NCBI GenBank assembly: GCA_005882635.1 | Contig: VBFG01000008.1 | Location: 1-41,972, forward strand | Direction: 5' to 3' | Origin: Chloroflexota bacterium | GTDB lineage: Bacteria > Chloroflexota > Limnocylindria > Limnocylindrales > CSP1-4 | DNA: 41,972 bases | In this document: in pieces, positions 17,021 through 26,215 of the stretch | How the letters are laid out: each line of letters opens with the position of its first letter | Numbering within the stretch: position 1 is the stretch's first letter | Translations under genes and position numbers: made by a program | Notes under the pieces: generated by a model | Seen by the model: only the letters and a program-made list of their open reading frames with translations | Database searches by the model: none | What the model was told of the DNA's origin: nothing

Positions 17021-18049
17021 TCACCGGCTCGCCCCGGACTCGGCGGCGGCCAGGCGGAGCTCGAGCGCCTGGAGAGGGCTGAAGTCGCGGAGCTTGAGGA
17101 ACCGGGCGGCGGCGGCCAGGCGCTCGTCGGCCGGCCCGTCCCGCGGGGCATCGACGTGGTCGGCGACGTCGAGGAACGCGGCGAGCGGCGCCAGTCCGAT
17201 CAGCTCGGACTCGTACAGCTCGATGCCGTCCTCGGCGGCTTCTGCCCGGACGACCTCCCACACCCGCCACAGGGGCGTGACCCGGAAGTCGAGCAGATTC
17301 ATCGAGACCTGAGCGCGGTCAACCGTTTCTGTCGCGCCGGGCGGGGTCTCGGAGATCTGGAACCCGTTGGCCTGGACCTTCGGCAGCCCGCCGCCGGACT
17401 CACGGATCCGGCGGGCGATCCGCTTGGCGAGGTCGACGTCGGGTGAGTCGAGGTTGATGTTGTAGGCGATGAGGAACGGACGGGCTCCCACGGCGACGGC
17501 ACCGGCAGATGGGTGCATCCGAGTCGGTCCCAGATCGGGCTCCCGGCCGTGCTGGCCGATCTCCGCCTTGAGGCCCTCGTACTGGCCGCGGCGGACGTCG
17601 GCGAGCTTGACCCGGTCGGACCGGCGTGCGGCCTGGGCGTAGAGGTAGACGGGCAGGTCGAAGCGCTCGGCGATCCGCGCCCCGAAGTCGCGGGCGATGT
17701 CCACTGCCTCGTCCATCGTCGTGTCGCCGAGCGGGACGAAGGGGATGACGTCGACCGCCCCGATCCGGGGATGCTCGCCCCAGTGGGTATCCATGTCGAT
17801 CTCGCGGACCGCGGCGGCGACCAGCTGCTCGAGGGCATCGGCGACCGGGCCCGCCGGGCCGGCCAGGGTGAAGACCGAGCGGTTGTGGCTCGCGTCGCTG
17901 GTCCGGTCGAGGAGGTGGACGCCCGGAACGCTGGCGATCGCGTTCGCCAGCCGCTCGACGACATCCAGCCGGCGGCCCTCGGAGACATTGGGGACGGACT
18001 CGATCAGCCGGTCGTCGAGCGCGCGTGCCTGGGCTGACATCGGGTCCAT
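17021..18049 (-). CDS. ftcD: Glutamate formimidoyltransferase
   Basis: LIESVPNVSEGRRLDVVERLANAI, DTHWGEHPRIGAVDVIPFVPLG, RRGQYEGLKAEIG; 342 aa, transferase domain only. Confidence 0.92.
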   Translation of the reverse strand: MDPMSAQARALDDRLIESVPNVSEGRRLDVVERLANAIASVPGVHLLDRTSDASHNRSVFTLAGPAGPVADALEQLVAAAVREIDMDTHWGEHPRIGAVDVIPFVPLGDTTMDEAVDIARDFGARIAERFDLPVYLYAQAARRSDRVKLADVRRGQYEGLKAEIGQHGREPDLGPTRMHPSAGAVAVGARPFLIAYNINLDSPDVDLAKRIARRIRESGGGLPKVQANGFQISETPPGATETVDRAQVSMNLLDFRVTPLWRVWEVVRAEAAEDGIELYESELIGLAPLAAFLDVADHVDAPRDGPADERLAAAARFLKLRDFSPLQALELRLAAAESGASR

Positions 18050-18111
18050 CGTGCCACGGTTGGATGGTGACGGGCGACCTCGGGACGGGGTCGTGGCGCT
18101 GCTGGGGACGT

Positions 18112-18142
18112 TGACTAACGGGTGTTAGACCGTAGACTAACA
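18112..18142 (+). promoter_or_regulatory. Promoter with TetR/MarR-type operator upstream of the MFS gene
   Basis: TTGACTAACGGGTGTTAGACCGTAGACTAACA: perfect CTAAC-GGGT-GTTAG palindrome, an extra GACTAAC half-site, and TTGACT-16-TAGACT spacing. Confidence 0.55.
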
Positions 18143-18180
18143 ATGCCCCAGGCCTTCGACCCCACCGCCCGAGGTACCCC

Positions 18181-19500
18181 TTGGCCTCCCCGACCCGGCC
18201 GCGCAGCGGATTGCTGCGTCACCCAGACTTCCTGAAGCTCTGGACCGCCGAGACCGTCAGCGTCTTCGGGACGCAGGTCACGCTCCTCGCGTTGCCGCTC
18301 GTGGCCGCGACGATCCTGCAGGTCTCGCCGTTCGAGTTCGCCCTCCTTGGGACGATCGAGTTCCTGCCGTTCATCCTCCTCAGCCTGCCGGCCGGCGTCT
18401 GGGTCGACCGGTTGCGGCGCCGCCCGATCCTGATCGTCGGGGACCTGGGGCGGGCGATCAGCCTCATCTCGATCCCGCTCGCCTATTCCGTCGGCGCCCT
18501 GACGATCTGGCAGCTGTACGTCGTCGCGTTCGTGAACGGCTGCCTCACGGTCTTCTTCGACGTCGCCTACCAGAGCTACCTGCCGTCGATCGTCGACCGC
18601 GATCAGCTCGTCGAAGGCAACTCGAGGCTCGAGATCAGCCGGTCGGCGTCGCAGCTCGCGGGCCCGGGCCTCTCCGGCGTGCTGATCGGCTTCCTGACGG
18701 CACCGTTCGCGATCGTCGTCGACGCGATCAGCTACGTCCTCTCGGCCTTGTTCGTCTTCGGCATTCGCCGGGCTGAGCCGCCGATCGAGCCGCACGACGA
18801 GACGACGGGTCCCCGGCCATCGATGCGGAGCGAGATCGCAACGGGCCTCCGCTACGTGACGGGGCACCGCTGGCTGCGGTCGATCGCCGCGTCGACCGGG
18901 ACATCGAACTTCTTCACCAATGTCTTCATGGCGATCCTGATCCTCTACCTCGTCCGGGACCACGGCTTCACCCCGCAGAGCCTCGGCTTTGCGTTCTCGA
19001 TCGGCTCGGTCGGCGTCCTCGCCGCTGCGCTGACGACGAGCCGGCTGACCGCACGGCTGGGCGTCGGCCGGATGCTCGTCCTGACGGCGATCGGCTTCAG
19101 CGTGTCGGCCTTGCCCGTCGCGGCGGCGCCCGAGGCGGCACTCTTCGCCGCGGTCGCGGCCACGACCTTCATCGGCGGCTTCTGCAGCGTCGCCTGGAAC
19201 ATCAACCAGGTGAGTCTCCGCCAGGCGATCACCCCACCGCGGATGCAGGGCAAGATGAATGCGACGATGCGGTTCATCGTCTGGGGCACGATCCCGCTCG
19301 GCCAGATCGTCGGTGGCGCGCTCGCGACGGTCATCGGCCTCCAACCCACGATCTGGGTCGGCGCGGTCGGTGGGCTGATCGCCTTCCTCCCGGTCGCGCT
19401 GTCGCCCGTCCGGGAGATCGTGACGATGCCCGCACCGGTCGATGATTCGGAGGCATCGTCGGGCGGATCGACCGCTCAGCCGGCGGCATCCGGCGGCTGA
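18181..19500 (+). CDS. MFS transporter
   Basis: 439 aa with multiple TM helices and GVWVDRLRRRPILIVGDLGRA loop; TTG start with upstream GAGG. Confidence 0.85.
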   Translation: MASPTRPRSGLLRHPDFLKLWTAETVSVFGTQVTLLALPLVAATILQVSPFEFALLGTIEFLPFILLSLPAGVWVDRLRRRPILIVGDLGRAISLISIPLAYSVGALTIWQLYVVAFVNGCLTVFFDVAYQSYLPSIVDRDQLVEGNSRLEISRSASQLAGPGLSGVLIGFLTAPFAIVVDAISYVLSALFVFGIRRAEPPIEPHDETTGPRPSMRSEIATGLRYVTGHRWLRSIAASTGTSNFFTNVFMAILILYLVRDHGFTPQSLGFAFSIGSVGVLAAALTTSRLTARLGVGRMLVLTAIGFSVSALPVAAAPEAALFAAVAATTFIGGFCSVAWNINQVSLRQAITPPRMQGKMNATMRFIVWGTIPLGQIVGGALATVIGLQPTIWVGAVGGLIAFLPVALSPVREIVTMPAPVDDSEASSGGSTAQPAASGG

Positions 19501-19547
19501 CGGCAAGGAGCGCGGGCCGCCGGCCCCCGGAGGCGCCCGGAATTGCC

Positions 19548-21206
19548 CTAGTCGAGCATCGGGATCCTGATGCCGCGCTCTCGAGCAACCTCGATGGCCC
19601 GCTCGTAGCCGGCGTCGACGTGGCGGACGACACCCATCCCGGGATCCGTCGTCAAGACGCGTTCCAGCTTCCGGGCCGCGATCTCTGTCCCGTCGGCGAC
19701 GGCAACCATTCCGGCGTGCTGGCTGTAGCCGATCCCGACTCCACCGCCGTGATGGATCGAGACCCACGTCGCGCCGGCGGCCGTGTTGACGAGAGCGTTG
19801 AGGAGCGGCCAGTCGGCGACCGCGTCCGAGCCGTCGGCCATTGACTCGGTCTCGCGGTTCGGTGAGGCGACCGATCCGGCATCGAGGTGGTCCCGGCCGA
19901 TGACGATCGGGGCGCCGACCTCGCCGGCCGCGACAAGGCGGTTGAACTCGAGGCCCGCCTTCGCCCGCTCGCCGTAGCCGAGCCAGCAGATCCGGGCCGG
20001 GAGGCCCTGGAACGGCACCTTCTCGGCGGCCATCGTCAGCCAGCGACGAAGCCCGGAATCGTCCGGGAACAGCTCGAGGATCGCCCGGTCCGTCCGGGCG
20101 ATGTCGGCCGGGTCGCCGCTCAGGGCGGCCCAGCGGAATGGTCCGCGGCCCTCGCAGAACAGGGGCCGCACGAATGCCGGCACGAACCCCGGATAATCGA
20201 ACGCGTTCGCGACGCCCGCGTCCTTCGCCTGGGCCCGCAAGTTGTTGCCATAGTCGAAGACGACGGAACCGGCCTCCTGGAACGCGAGCATCGCCCGGAC
20301 GTGATCGGCCATGGCCGCCATCGACCGCCGGACGTACTCGTCCGGCTGGGTCCGCCGGAGGATCGCCGCGTCGTCGAGCGAGATCTCCTCCGGGACGTAG
20401 CCGCCCAGCGCATCGTGAGCGGAGGTCTGGTCCGTGACCACGTCGAAGCGCTCACCCGCCCGGGCCCAGGCCGGCTCGATCTCGGCGGCATTCCCGATCA
20501 ACGCGACGGACTGGGCGGTGCCCGCCGCGGCGGCCTCGCGGGCCCAGGCCAGCGCTTCGGCCGGCTCCGCCGACAGCCGGTCCACGTAGCCGATGTCGAG
20601 ACGCCGCCGTGCGCGCAGCTCGTCGACCTCGATCGCGAGACAGACGCCGCCGTTCATCGTCACCGCCAGCGGCTGCGCGCCGCCCATGCCGCCCAGACCG
20701 GCGGTCAGCACGACCCGCCCCGCGAGCGATCCGTCGAAGTGCTGGCGGGCCATCTCCGCGAACGTCTCGTAGGTGCCCTGGAGGATCCCCTGGGTCCCGA
20801 TGTAGATCCAGGAACCCGCGGTCATCTGGCCGTACATCATCAGGCCCCGCCGCTCCAGGTCCCGGAAGACGTCCCACGTCGCCCATTTGCCGACGAGGTT
20901 CGAGTTGGCGATGAGGACCCGGGGCGCCCACTCGTGGGTTCGGAACACCGCGACGGGCTTGCCGGACTGGACGAGGAGCGTCTCGTCGTCGGCGAGCCCC
21001 CGCAGCTCGCGGACGATCGCGTCGAAGGCATCCCAGGAGCGGGCGGCGCGGCCGGTCCCGCCATAGACGACGAGCTGGTCGGGGTTCTCCGCGACCTCCG
21101 GATCGAGGTTGTTCATCAGCATCCGGAGGGCGGCCTCCTGGGGCCAGCCCAGACAGGACAGCTCGGGGCCGCGCGGGGCGCGGACGGGTCGAGGACCGCT
21201 CGTCAT
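19548..21206 (-). CDS. hutU: Urocanate hydratase
   Basis: [77 protein letters not shown]. Confidence 0.95.
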   Translation of the reverse strand: MTSGPRPVRAPRGPELSCLGWPQEAALRMLMNNLDPEVAENPDQLVVYGGTGRAARSWDAFDAIVRELRGLADDETLLVQSGKPVAVFRTHEWAPRVLIANSNLVGKWATWDVFRDLERRGLMMYGQMTAGSWIYIGTQGILQGTYETFAEMARQHFDGSLAGRVVLTAGLGGMGGAQPLAVTMNGGVCLAIEVDELRARRRLDIGYVDRLSAEPAEALAWAREAAAAGTAQSVALIGNAAEIEPAWARAGERFDVVTDQTSAHDALGGYVPEEISLDDAAILRRTQPDEYVRRSMAAMADHVRAMLAFQEAGSVVFDYGNNLRAQAKDAGVANAFDYPGFVPAFVRPLFCEGRGPFRWAALSGDPADIARTDRAILELFPDDSGLRRWLTMAAEKVPFQGLPARICWLGYGERAKAGLEFNRLVAAGEVGAPIVIGRDHLDAGSVASPNRETESMADGSDAVADWPLLNALVNTAAGATWVSIHHGGGVGIGYSQHAGMVAVADGTEIAARKLERVLTTDPGMGVVRHVDAGYERAIEVARERGIRIPMLD

Positions 21207-21276
21207 GGTTCGACCCACGTCATCGATCGATCCTAGCCCGCGCCCATCGGCGCGGGTGAGCCGTCACGCCGCGCCG

Positions 21277-21906
21277 TCACGCCGGCAGCCGTCGGAGGAC
21301 CCGTTCGCCGAGGCGGTCGGGGCCGACCGACGTCAGCGACAGCACGATCGAACCGCCGGCGAGCCGGACGTGATAGGTGATCGCGCCGGCCGCGCACGTC
21401 CCGATGAAGACGGTCCGGCCGTTGATGACGGTCTCGGCGTGACCGGCGACGCCGCCGGCCGTCGCGCAGGCCGACTGGTCGTAGGAGTCCCGATAGCCGC
21501 GGAACCACGCCTCGCCCGCGGACGAGTCGCGGAGGCGGGCGACGCTCGCCACGACGAAGTCGGCCGGCGGCGACTGGCCGGTCACCGTGAACAGCCCGAT
21601 CGCGAGTGCCGAAACGTCCGCCGCCAGGCGGGGGTCCGCGGCGACCTCGTCGGTCGTGTCCGGGTCGTATGAGAACGCGATCCCGTCGCCGGCCGTCGGG
21701 GCGAACTGGAGCAGCGCTTCGTCCGAGACAACCGCCGGACTCTCGGCCGGAGCCGTCGCCTCCGACGACGTGGAAGGATTCCGGGACGCCGGCGCTGACG
21801 AGGAAGGCTGCCCCTCGGGCGACGCCGCAGCCGACGGGCTGACCGGAAGCGAGGTCGAACAGCCGACGAGGAGCAGCCCGACGATGCCGAGAAGACGGAG
21901 CCTCAA
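21277..21906 (-). CDS. Putative lipoprotein
   Basis: LRLRLLGIVGLLLVGCSTS lipobox; Ser/Pro linker; TTG start overlaps the VOC stop (TTGA). Confidence 0.6.
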   Translation of the reverse strand: MRLRLLGIVGLLLVGCSTSLPVSPSAAASPEGQPSSSAPASRNPSTSSEATAPAESPAVVSDEALLQFAPTAGDGIAFSYDPDTTDEVAADPRLAADVSALAIGLFTVTGQSPPADFVVASVARLRDSSAGEAWFRGYRDSYDQSACATAGGVAGHAETVINGRTVFIGTCAAGAITYHVRLAGGSIVLSLTSVGPDRLGERVLRRLPA

Positions 21907-22325
21907 GCGGGCAGCCGGTCGGTGTCCTCGGCCGGTCGGGTGAACGCCGATTCGTAGAACTGCAGCGGATTGCCCTCCGGGTCCCACAGGAAGCAGAACG
22001 AGCCGTACGCGGTCCGAACCACCTCTTCGTGGCGGACGCCGGCGCTGTCGAGGCGGCGGATGGCGAGCGCGAGATTGTCGACGATCAGCTCCGGGACGAC
22101 GCCGCCCCGGCGGTAGTCCTTCGGCTCGGCCGACGCCGTTCCGCCAGAGATCAGCGACAGGCTCGTGCCCTGCGTCGCGTCGAACCGGATGAACGTTCGC
22201 GTCCGGTAGAGGAGCCGCAGGCCGATGACGTCGCGGTAGAACTTCAGCTCCGCCTCCGCGTCCTCGACGAAGATCAGCGCCCCCCGGACCTTGCTGACGT
22301 TGCCGAGCGCCTGGATCATCGACAT
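21903..22325 (-). CDS. VOC (glyoxalase/bleomycin resistance-like) family protein
   Basis: MSMIQALGNVSKVRGALIFVEDAEAELKFYRDVIGLRLLYR...FLWDPEGNPLQFYE. Confidence 0.8.
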   Translation of the reverse strand: MSMIQALGNVSKVRGALIFVEDAEAELKFYRDVIGLRLLYRTRTFIRFDATQGTSLSLISGGTASAEPKDYRRGGVVPELIVDNLALAIRRLDSAGVRHEEVVRTAYGSFCFLWDPEGNPLQFYESAFTRPAEDTDRLPA

Positions 22326-22369
22326 CGAACAGACCCTCGTCGTGAGCGCTGACGGCCGGACGGTACCAC

Positions 22370-23140
22370 TCAGCCGAGCTCGCGGCGGACCACAGGGAAC
22401 CGCTCGTCGTCCACGGCGATGTGGAACCCGGCCGTCGCCCAGAACTCCGGAGTCGCGGCGCTCGTGGCGTCCGGTCGGGTGCCGCGCTCCGGATAGGCCT
22501 CGACCGCCGCGAAGCCGCGCCGCGCGAGGTCGTCGCACACATCCCGGACGAGCGCTGCCGCGTGGCCCTGGCCGCGCGCCTCGGCCGTCGTCGCGATGCA
22601 CGTGATGACCGCCGGCAGCGGCGCCTCGGGTAGCTGTGGATAGAGGTCGCGGAGGCGCTGGGCCCGAGGGTAGGCCGACAGCGGGCCGAACTGGGCATAC
22701 GCGACCGCGACGTCGTCGACGAGGAGCACCTTCGCGTAGCTCCCGAAGACCGCCAGCCCGCGACCGAGGAGGCCGAGCTTGCGCGGCCCACCCTCGCCCA
22801 CGCCCGCACGGGCCCGCGGCGTCGGGGCGAACGGGTTGTCGGCCGGCTCGTCGTCGTCGTCGGCGAACGGGTTGAACGCCGGTCCGCTCGAGCGATCCGT
22901 CCGCGCGAACGGGTTGAAGTCCGGCTCAGACCGCGGGGGCGCGAACGGGTTGTCGGCCGCGGGGCCCGCCGGCGGCGGAGCCGGCGCGGCCTCGAGCCAT
23001 GACGCTCGGGCGGCCTTGGACCCCCGATCGGCGTCCTCCCAGTAGTCGCAGGTCCGGTGGTCGAAGCCCGGATCGGCGCATGGCGGGATCAGCCGGAAGG
23101 AGGCGTCCGCGGTGACGTCGACGATGCGGACCTGCATCAT
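22370..23140 (-). CDS. GNAT-family N-acetyltransferase with NPFA-repeat insertion
   Basis: ITCIATTAEARGQGHAAALVRDVCDDLARRGFAAVEAYP acetyl-CoA binding region; four NPFA motifs; overlaps the hutH stop. Confidence 0.75.
   Translation of the reverse strand: MMQVRIVDVTADASFRLIPPCADPGFDHRTCDYWEDADRGSKAARASWLEAAPAPPPAGPAADNPFAPPRSEPDFNPFARTDRSSGPAFNPFADDDDEPADNPFAPTPRARAGVGEGGPRKLGLLGRGLAVFGSYAKVLLVDDVAVAYAQFGPLSAYPRAQRLRDLYPQLPEAPLPAVITCIATTAEARGQGHAAALVRDVCDDLARRGFAAVEAYPERGTRPDATSAATPEFWATAGFHIAVDDERFPVVRRELG
22826..22955. repeat. Interspersed short repeat (g)GCGAACGGGTTG x4
   Basis: Four GCGAACGGGTTG copies encode NPFA in the GNAT protein. Confidence 0.85.
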
Positions 23141-24753
23141 CGATCGCGGACCGTTTCGCGGCCGTTGCCAGCGAACCGGGCGAGCTCGCCGCGATGGACC
23201 AGGGCGGTCACGCTCGCGAGATCGGGACCCATCTCGCGGTCCGCGTCGACGTGCCGGGCGACGGATCGGACGAGGGCGTGCGCTTCACGAACGCCCTCGC
23301 CGGCCGCGACGTCAGCGAGCGCCGCGAGCCGGAGGTCGAGCGCCTGGGCCGCGCACAGCGCCTCGATGGCGAGGATCCGCTCGACGTGACCGAGCACCAT
23401 CCGGGCGTGCCGGCCGGCGATCGGCCCCATCGAGACGTGATCCTCCTGGTTGGCGCTGGTCGGGATCGAGTCGACCGTCGCCGGATGGGCGAGCACCTTG
23501 TTCTCCGAGACGAGGGCGGCCGCCGAGTACTGCAGGAGCATCAGCCCGGAGTCCAGCCCGGAGGCTGGGGCGAGGAACGCCGGCAGGCCGCCGTTCAGGT
23601 GCGGGTCGAGGAGGAGCGCCGTCCGCCGCTCGCTGATCGACCCGAGCTCGGCGATCGCGATCTTCGCGAAGTCGAGGGCAAGGGCGATCGGCTCGCCGTG
23701 GAAGTTGCCGCCGCTGATCACCCGCCCGCCGCCCGTCGCCAGGGCATCACGCGCGGCCACGCCGCCCTCGGGGAAGACGAGCGGGTTGTCGGTGGCGCTG
23801 TTCATCTCGATGTCGAGGACCCGCCGGAGGTGGTCGAGCGTATCGCGGACCGCCCCGTGGACCTGCGGCACGCAGCGGAGCGAGTAGGGGTCCTGGACCT
23901 TGTGCCCGGTCGACTTGTGCGCCGTCTGGAGGGACGAGTCCCGCAGGAGGTGCCGGAGCTCCGCCGCCACCTCGATCTGGCCCGGATGAGGCCGGGCCAG
24001 CTGATACGCCGACGCGAACGCCACGTCCGTCCCCAGCAGCGCCTCGACCGACATCGCCGCCACCGTGCTCGCGGTCCGGACCAACCGATCGGCGTCGGCC
24101 AGGAGGAGCGCCCCCAGCGCCGACATCAGCTGCGTCCCGTTCAGGAGGGCGAGCCCCTCCTTCGGACCGAGCGTGAGCGGCTCGAGCCCCACCTCCCGCA
24201 ACGCGACGAGGGCGGGCACGTCGTGGCCGGCGAGCTCGACGTGGCCACGGCCGATCAACGGCAGGGCGAGATGGGCGAGCGGCGCGAGGTCGCCCGACGC
24301 GCCGACGGACCCCTGGGCTGGCACGACCGGCTGGACGCCGCGGCGAAGGAACTCGAGCAGCTGATCGACGATCGCGGGACGGGCCCCACTGTGACCGAGG
24401 GCCAGGGTGTTGGCACGGAGGAGGAGCATCGCCCGGACCACGTCGCGGGGCAGCGGCTCGCCGATCCCGACGGCATGGCTGACGAGCAGATTCTCCTGGA
24501 GACGGGCCGCGTCGGCCGGGTCGATCGTCCGGTCGGCGAGCGCCCCGAACCCGGTCGTGACGCCGTAGACGACCTCGCCGTCGGCGACGAGTCGGTCGAT
24601 GACGTCGCGGGCTTCCTGCATCCGCTCGCGCGCCCGGGGATCGAGCTGGACCTCGGCACCGTGACGGGCGACGGCCTCGACGTCGGCGATCGAGAGGTTC
24701 GCCCCCGTCAGGACGATCGGATCGGTCGGGCTGGATCTCCCGTGGACGGTCAC
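23137..24753 (-). CDS. hutH: Histidine ammonia-lyase
   Basis: VYGVTTGFGALAD, GSVGASGDLAPLAHLAL (MIO ASG), FHGEPIALALDFAKIA; GTG start VTVHGRSSPTDPIVLTG. Confidence 0.95.
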   Translation of the reverse strand: MTVHGRSSPTDPIVLTGANLSIADVEAVARHGAEVQLDPRARERMQEARDVIDRLVADGEVVYGVTTGFGALADRTIDPADAARLQENLLVSHAVGIGEPLPRDVVRAMLLLRANTLALGHSGARPAIVDQLLEFLRRGVQPVVPAQGSVGASGDLAPLAHLALPLIGRGHVELAGHDVPALVALREVGLEPLTLGPKEGLALLNGTQLMSALGALLLADADRLVRTASTVAAMSVEALLGTDVAFASAYQLARPHPGQIEVAAELRHLLRDSSLQTAHKSTGHKVQDPYSLRCVPQVHGAVRDTLDHLRRVLDIEMNSATDNPLVFPEGGVAARDALATGGGRVISGGNFHGEPIALALDFAKIAIAELGSISERRTALLLDPHLNGGLPAFLAPASGLDSGLMLLQYSAAALVSENKVLAHPATVDSIPTSANQEDHVSMGPIAGRHARMVLGHVERILAIEALCAAQALDLRLAALADVAAGEGVREAHALVRSVARHVDADREMGPDLASVTALVHRGELARFAGNGRETVRDR

Positions 24754-24783
24754 GACCCAACGATAGTCGGCTACGCTCCGCCG

Positions 24784-25443
24784 ATGCTCGCGTTCATCGA
24801 CCAGATCGTTATCCCGTTCCTGAACTCGCTGTATGGCGCCGTCGGCTACCTCGGCGTGATGATCGCGATGGCGATCGAGTCGGCCATGATCCCGCTCCCC
24901 TCGGAGCTGATCCTCCCCTACGCCGGCTTCCTCGTGTCCGACCCGGGCCAGCTCGAGCCCTTGACCCGCGGCCCGTGGTCGTTCTGGGTCGTCGTCATCG
25001 CCGGCACGATCGGGAACACGATCGGGTCGTTGATCGCCTACGCGATCGGCGCCTGGGGCGGCCGACCGTTCCTGGAGCGTTGGGGTCGCTATCTCCTGAT
25101 CCGGCCGCACGAGCTGGACATGGCGGAGCGTTTCTTCGAGCGGTACGGGTCCGCGACGGCGTTCTTCAGCCGGCTCCTGCCGATCGTCCGGACGTTCATC
25201 TCGTTCCCGGCCGGCGTCGCCCGGATGCCGATCGGTCGGTTCGTGGTCTATTCCACGGCCGGGGCGTTCATCTGGTCGACCGTGCTCGTCTACGCAGGGA
25301 CGGTCCTCGGCGCGCGCTGGGCAGACATCCGCCACGCCCTCGCGCCCTTCGACCTGCTGATCGCGATCGCGGTCGTCGTCCTCATCGTCGGATTCATCTG
25401 GCTGCGGCTCGGACGGCCCGGCCTGTCACGGCGCGCCGGCTGA
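24784..25443 (+). CDS. DedA-family membrane protein
   Basis: ESAMIPLPSELILPYAGFL, GNTIGSLIAYAIGAWGG, FFSRLLPIVRTFISFPAGVARMP. Confidence 0.92.
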   Translation: MLAFIDQIVIPFLNSLYGAVGYLGVMIAMAIESAMIPLPSELILPYAGFLVSDPGQLEPLTRGPWSFWVVVIAGTIGNTIGSLIAYAIGAWGGRPFLERWGRYLLIRPHELDMAERFFERYGSATAFFSRLLPIVRTFISFPAGVARMPIGRFVVYSTAGAFIWSTVLVYAGTVLGARWADIRHALAPFDLLIAIAVVVLIVGFIWLRLGRPGLSRRAG

Positions 25444-26205
25444 CGCCGTCGCTCGATCGAACGCGAAGATCCGGTCGACCTCGGCGAAGCCCATCGATTC
25501 GTAGACCGGCACGCCGGCCTCGCTGCTCTGGAGGACCGCGAGCTCGCACTTCCAGGCCGCGACACCAGCCGCGAGCACGGCCCATGTGACCGCCCGACCG
25601 TAGCCGCGCCGCCGGTATCGCTCGACCGTCCCGACCGCGTAGATCCCGAGCGCCGGCCCCGACCGGACCGCCGCCGCGTGGGCCACCGGCTCCCCGTCCA
25701 GGTCGGCGACCGCGACGCGGACCGTCGGATCGGCCATGAACTCCGGCCCGATGACCCGCCGCAGCGTCGTGCTCAGGCCGACGGCGGTGTGCCAATCGTC
25801 GAACAGCTCCGCCCCGCCGACGCGGACACCGAGCTCTGGCGGGCCGGGTGGGCCCGGCGGGATCGGCTCGAGGATCATCACCGGCGACGCCCACGGATCG
25901 ATCACGAAGTCGCGACGGCCGAGCTCGGCGCCGAGGCGGTGCTCGGCGTCCGCCGACAGGTGGGCCGTCGTCGGCAGCCCGCTCGACTCGACCCACTCGA
26001 TCGCCCTGAGCACGTCGTCGAGCGAGCCGCCCGGGCCGAGGGCGAGGACGGGGTTGTAGAAGCCGATCTCGATGCCGGTCCGGATCGCGGCGACCGAGCC
26101 GAAGCGTCGGGCAGCGCTGCGCGGCTCGTCGAGGCAGCGGCGGACGAGGTCGAATGCCGCGATCAGGTTCTCGTCGGCGAGCCGGCGCTGCCGGTCGGCG
26201 TCCAT
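25426..26205 (-). CDS. GNAT-family N-acetyltransferase
   Basis: GIYAVGTVERYRRRGYGRAVTWAVLAAGVAAWKCELAVLQSSEAGVPVYESMGFAEVDRIFAF. Confidence 0.85.
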   Translation of the reverse strand: MDADRQRRLADENLIAAFDLVRRCLDEPRSAARRFGSVAAIRTGIEIGFYNPVLALGPGGSLDDVLRAIEWVESSGLPTTAHLSADAEHRLGAELGRRDFVIDPWASPVMILEPIPPGPPGPPELGVRVGGAELFDDWHTAVGLSTTLRRVIGPEFMADPTVRVAVADLDGEPVAHAAAVRSGPALGIYAVGTVERYRRRGYGRAVTWAVLAAGVAAWKCELAVLQSSEAGVPVYESMGFAEVDRIFAFDRATASAGAP

Positions 26206-26215
26206 CGCCACGGGC

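Noticed and set aside
18143-18238. Short ATG ORF upstream of and overlapping the MFS start (MPQAFDPTARGTPWPP...)
   Set aside because: Out of frame, no RBS, and it starts essentially at the predicted TSS; could be a leaderless minicistron but no supporting evidence.
23194-24760. Long + strand ORF extension upstream of dedA (23194..25443 ORF)
   Set aside because: The section before 24784 is antisense of hutH; the DedA protein clearly begins at MLAFIDQIVIPFLNSLYG.
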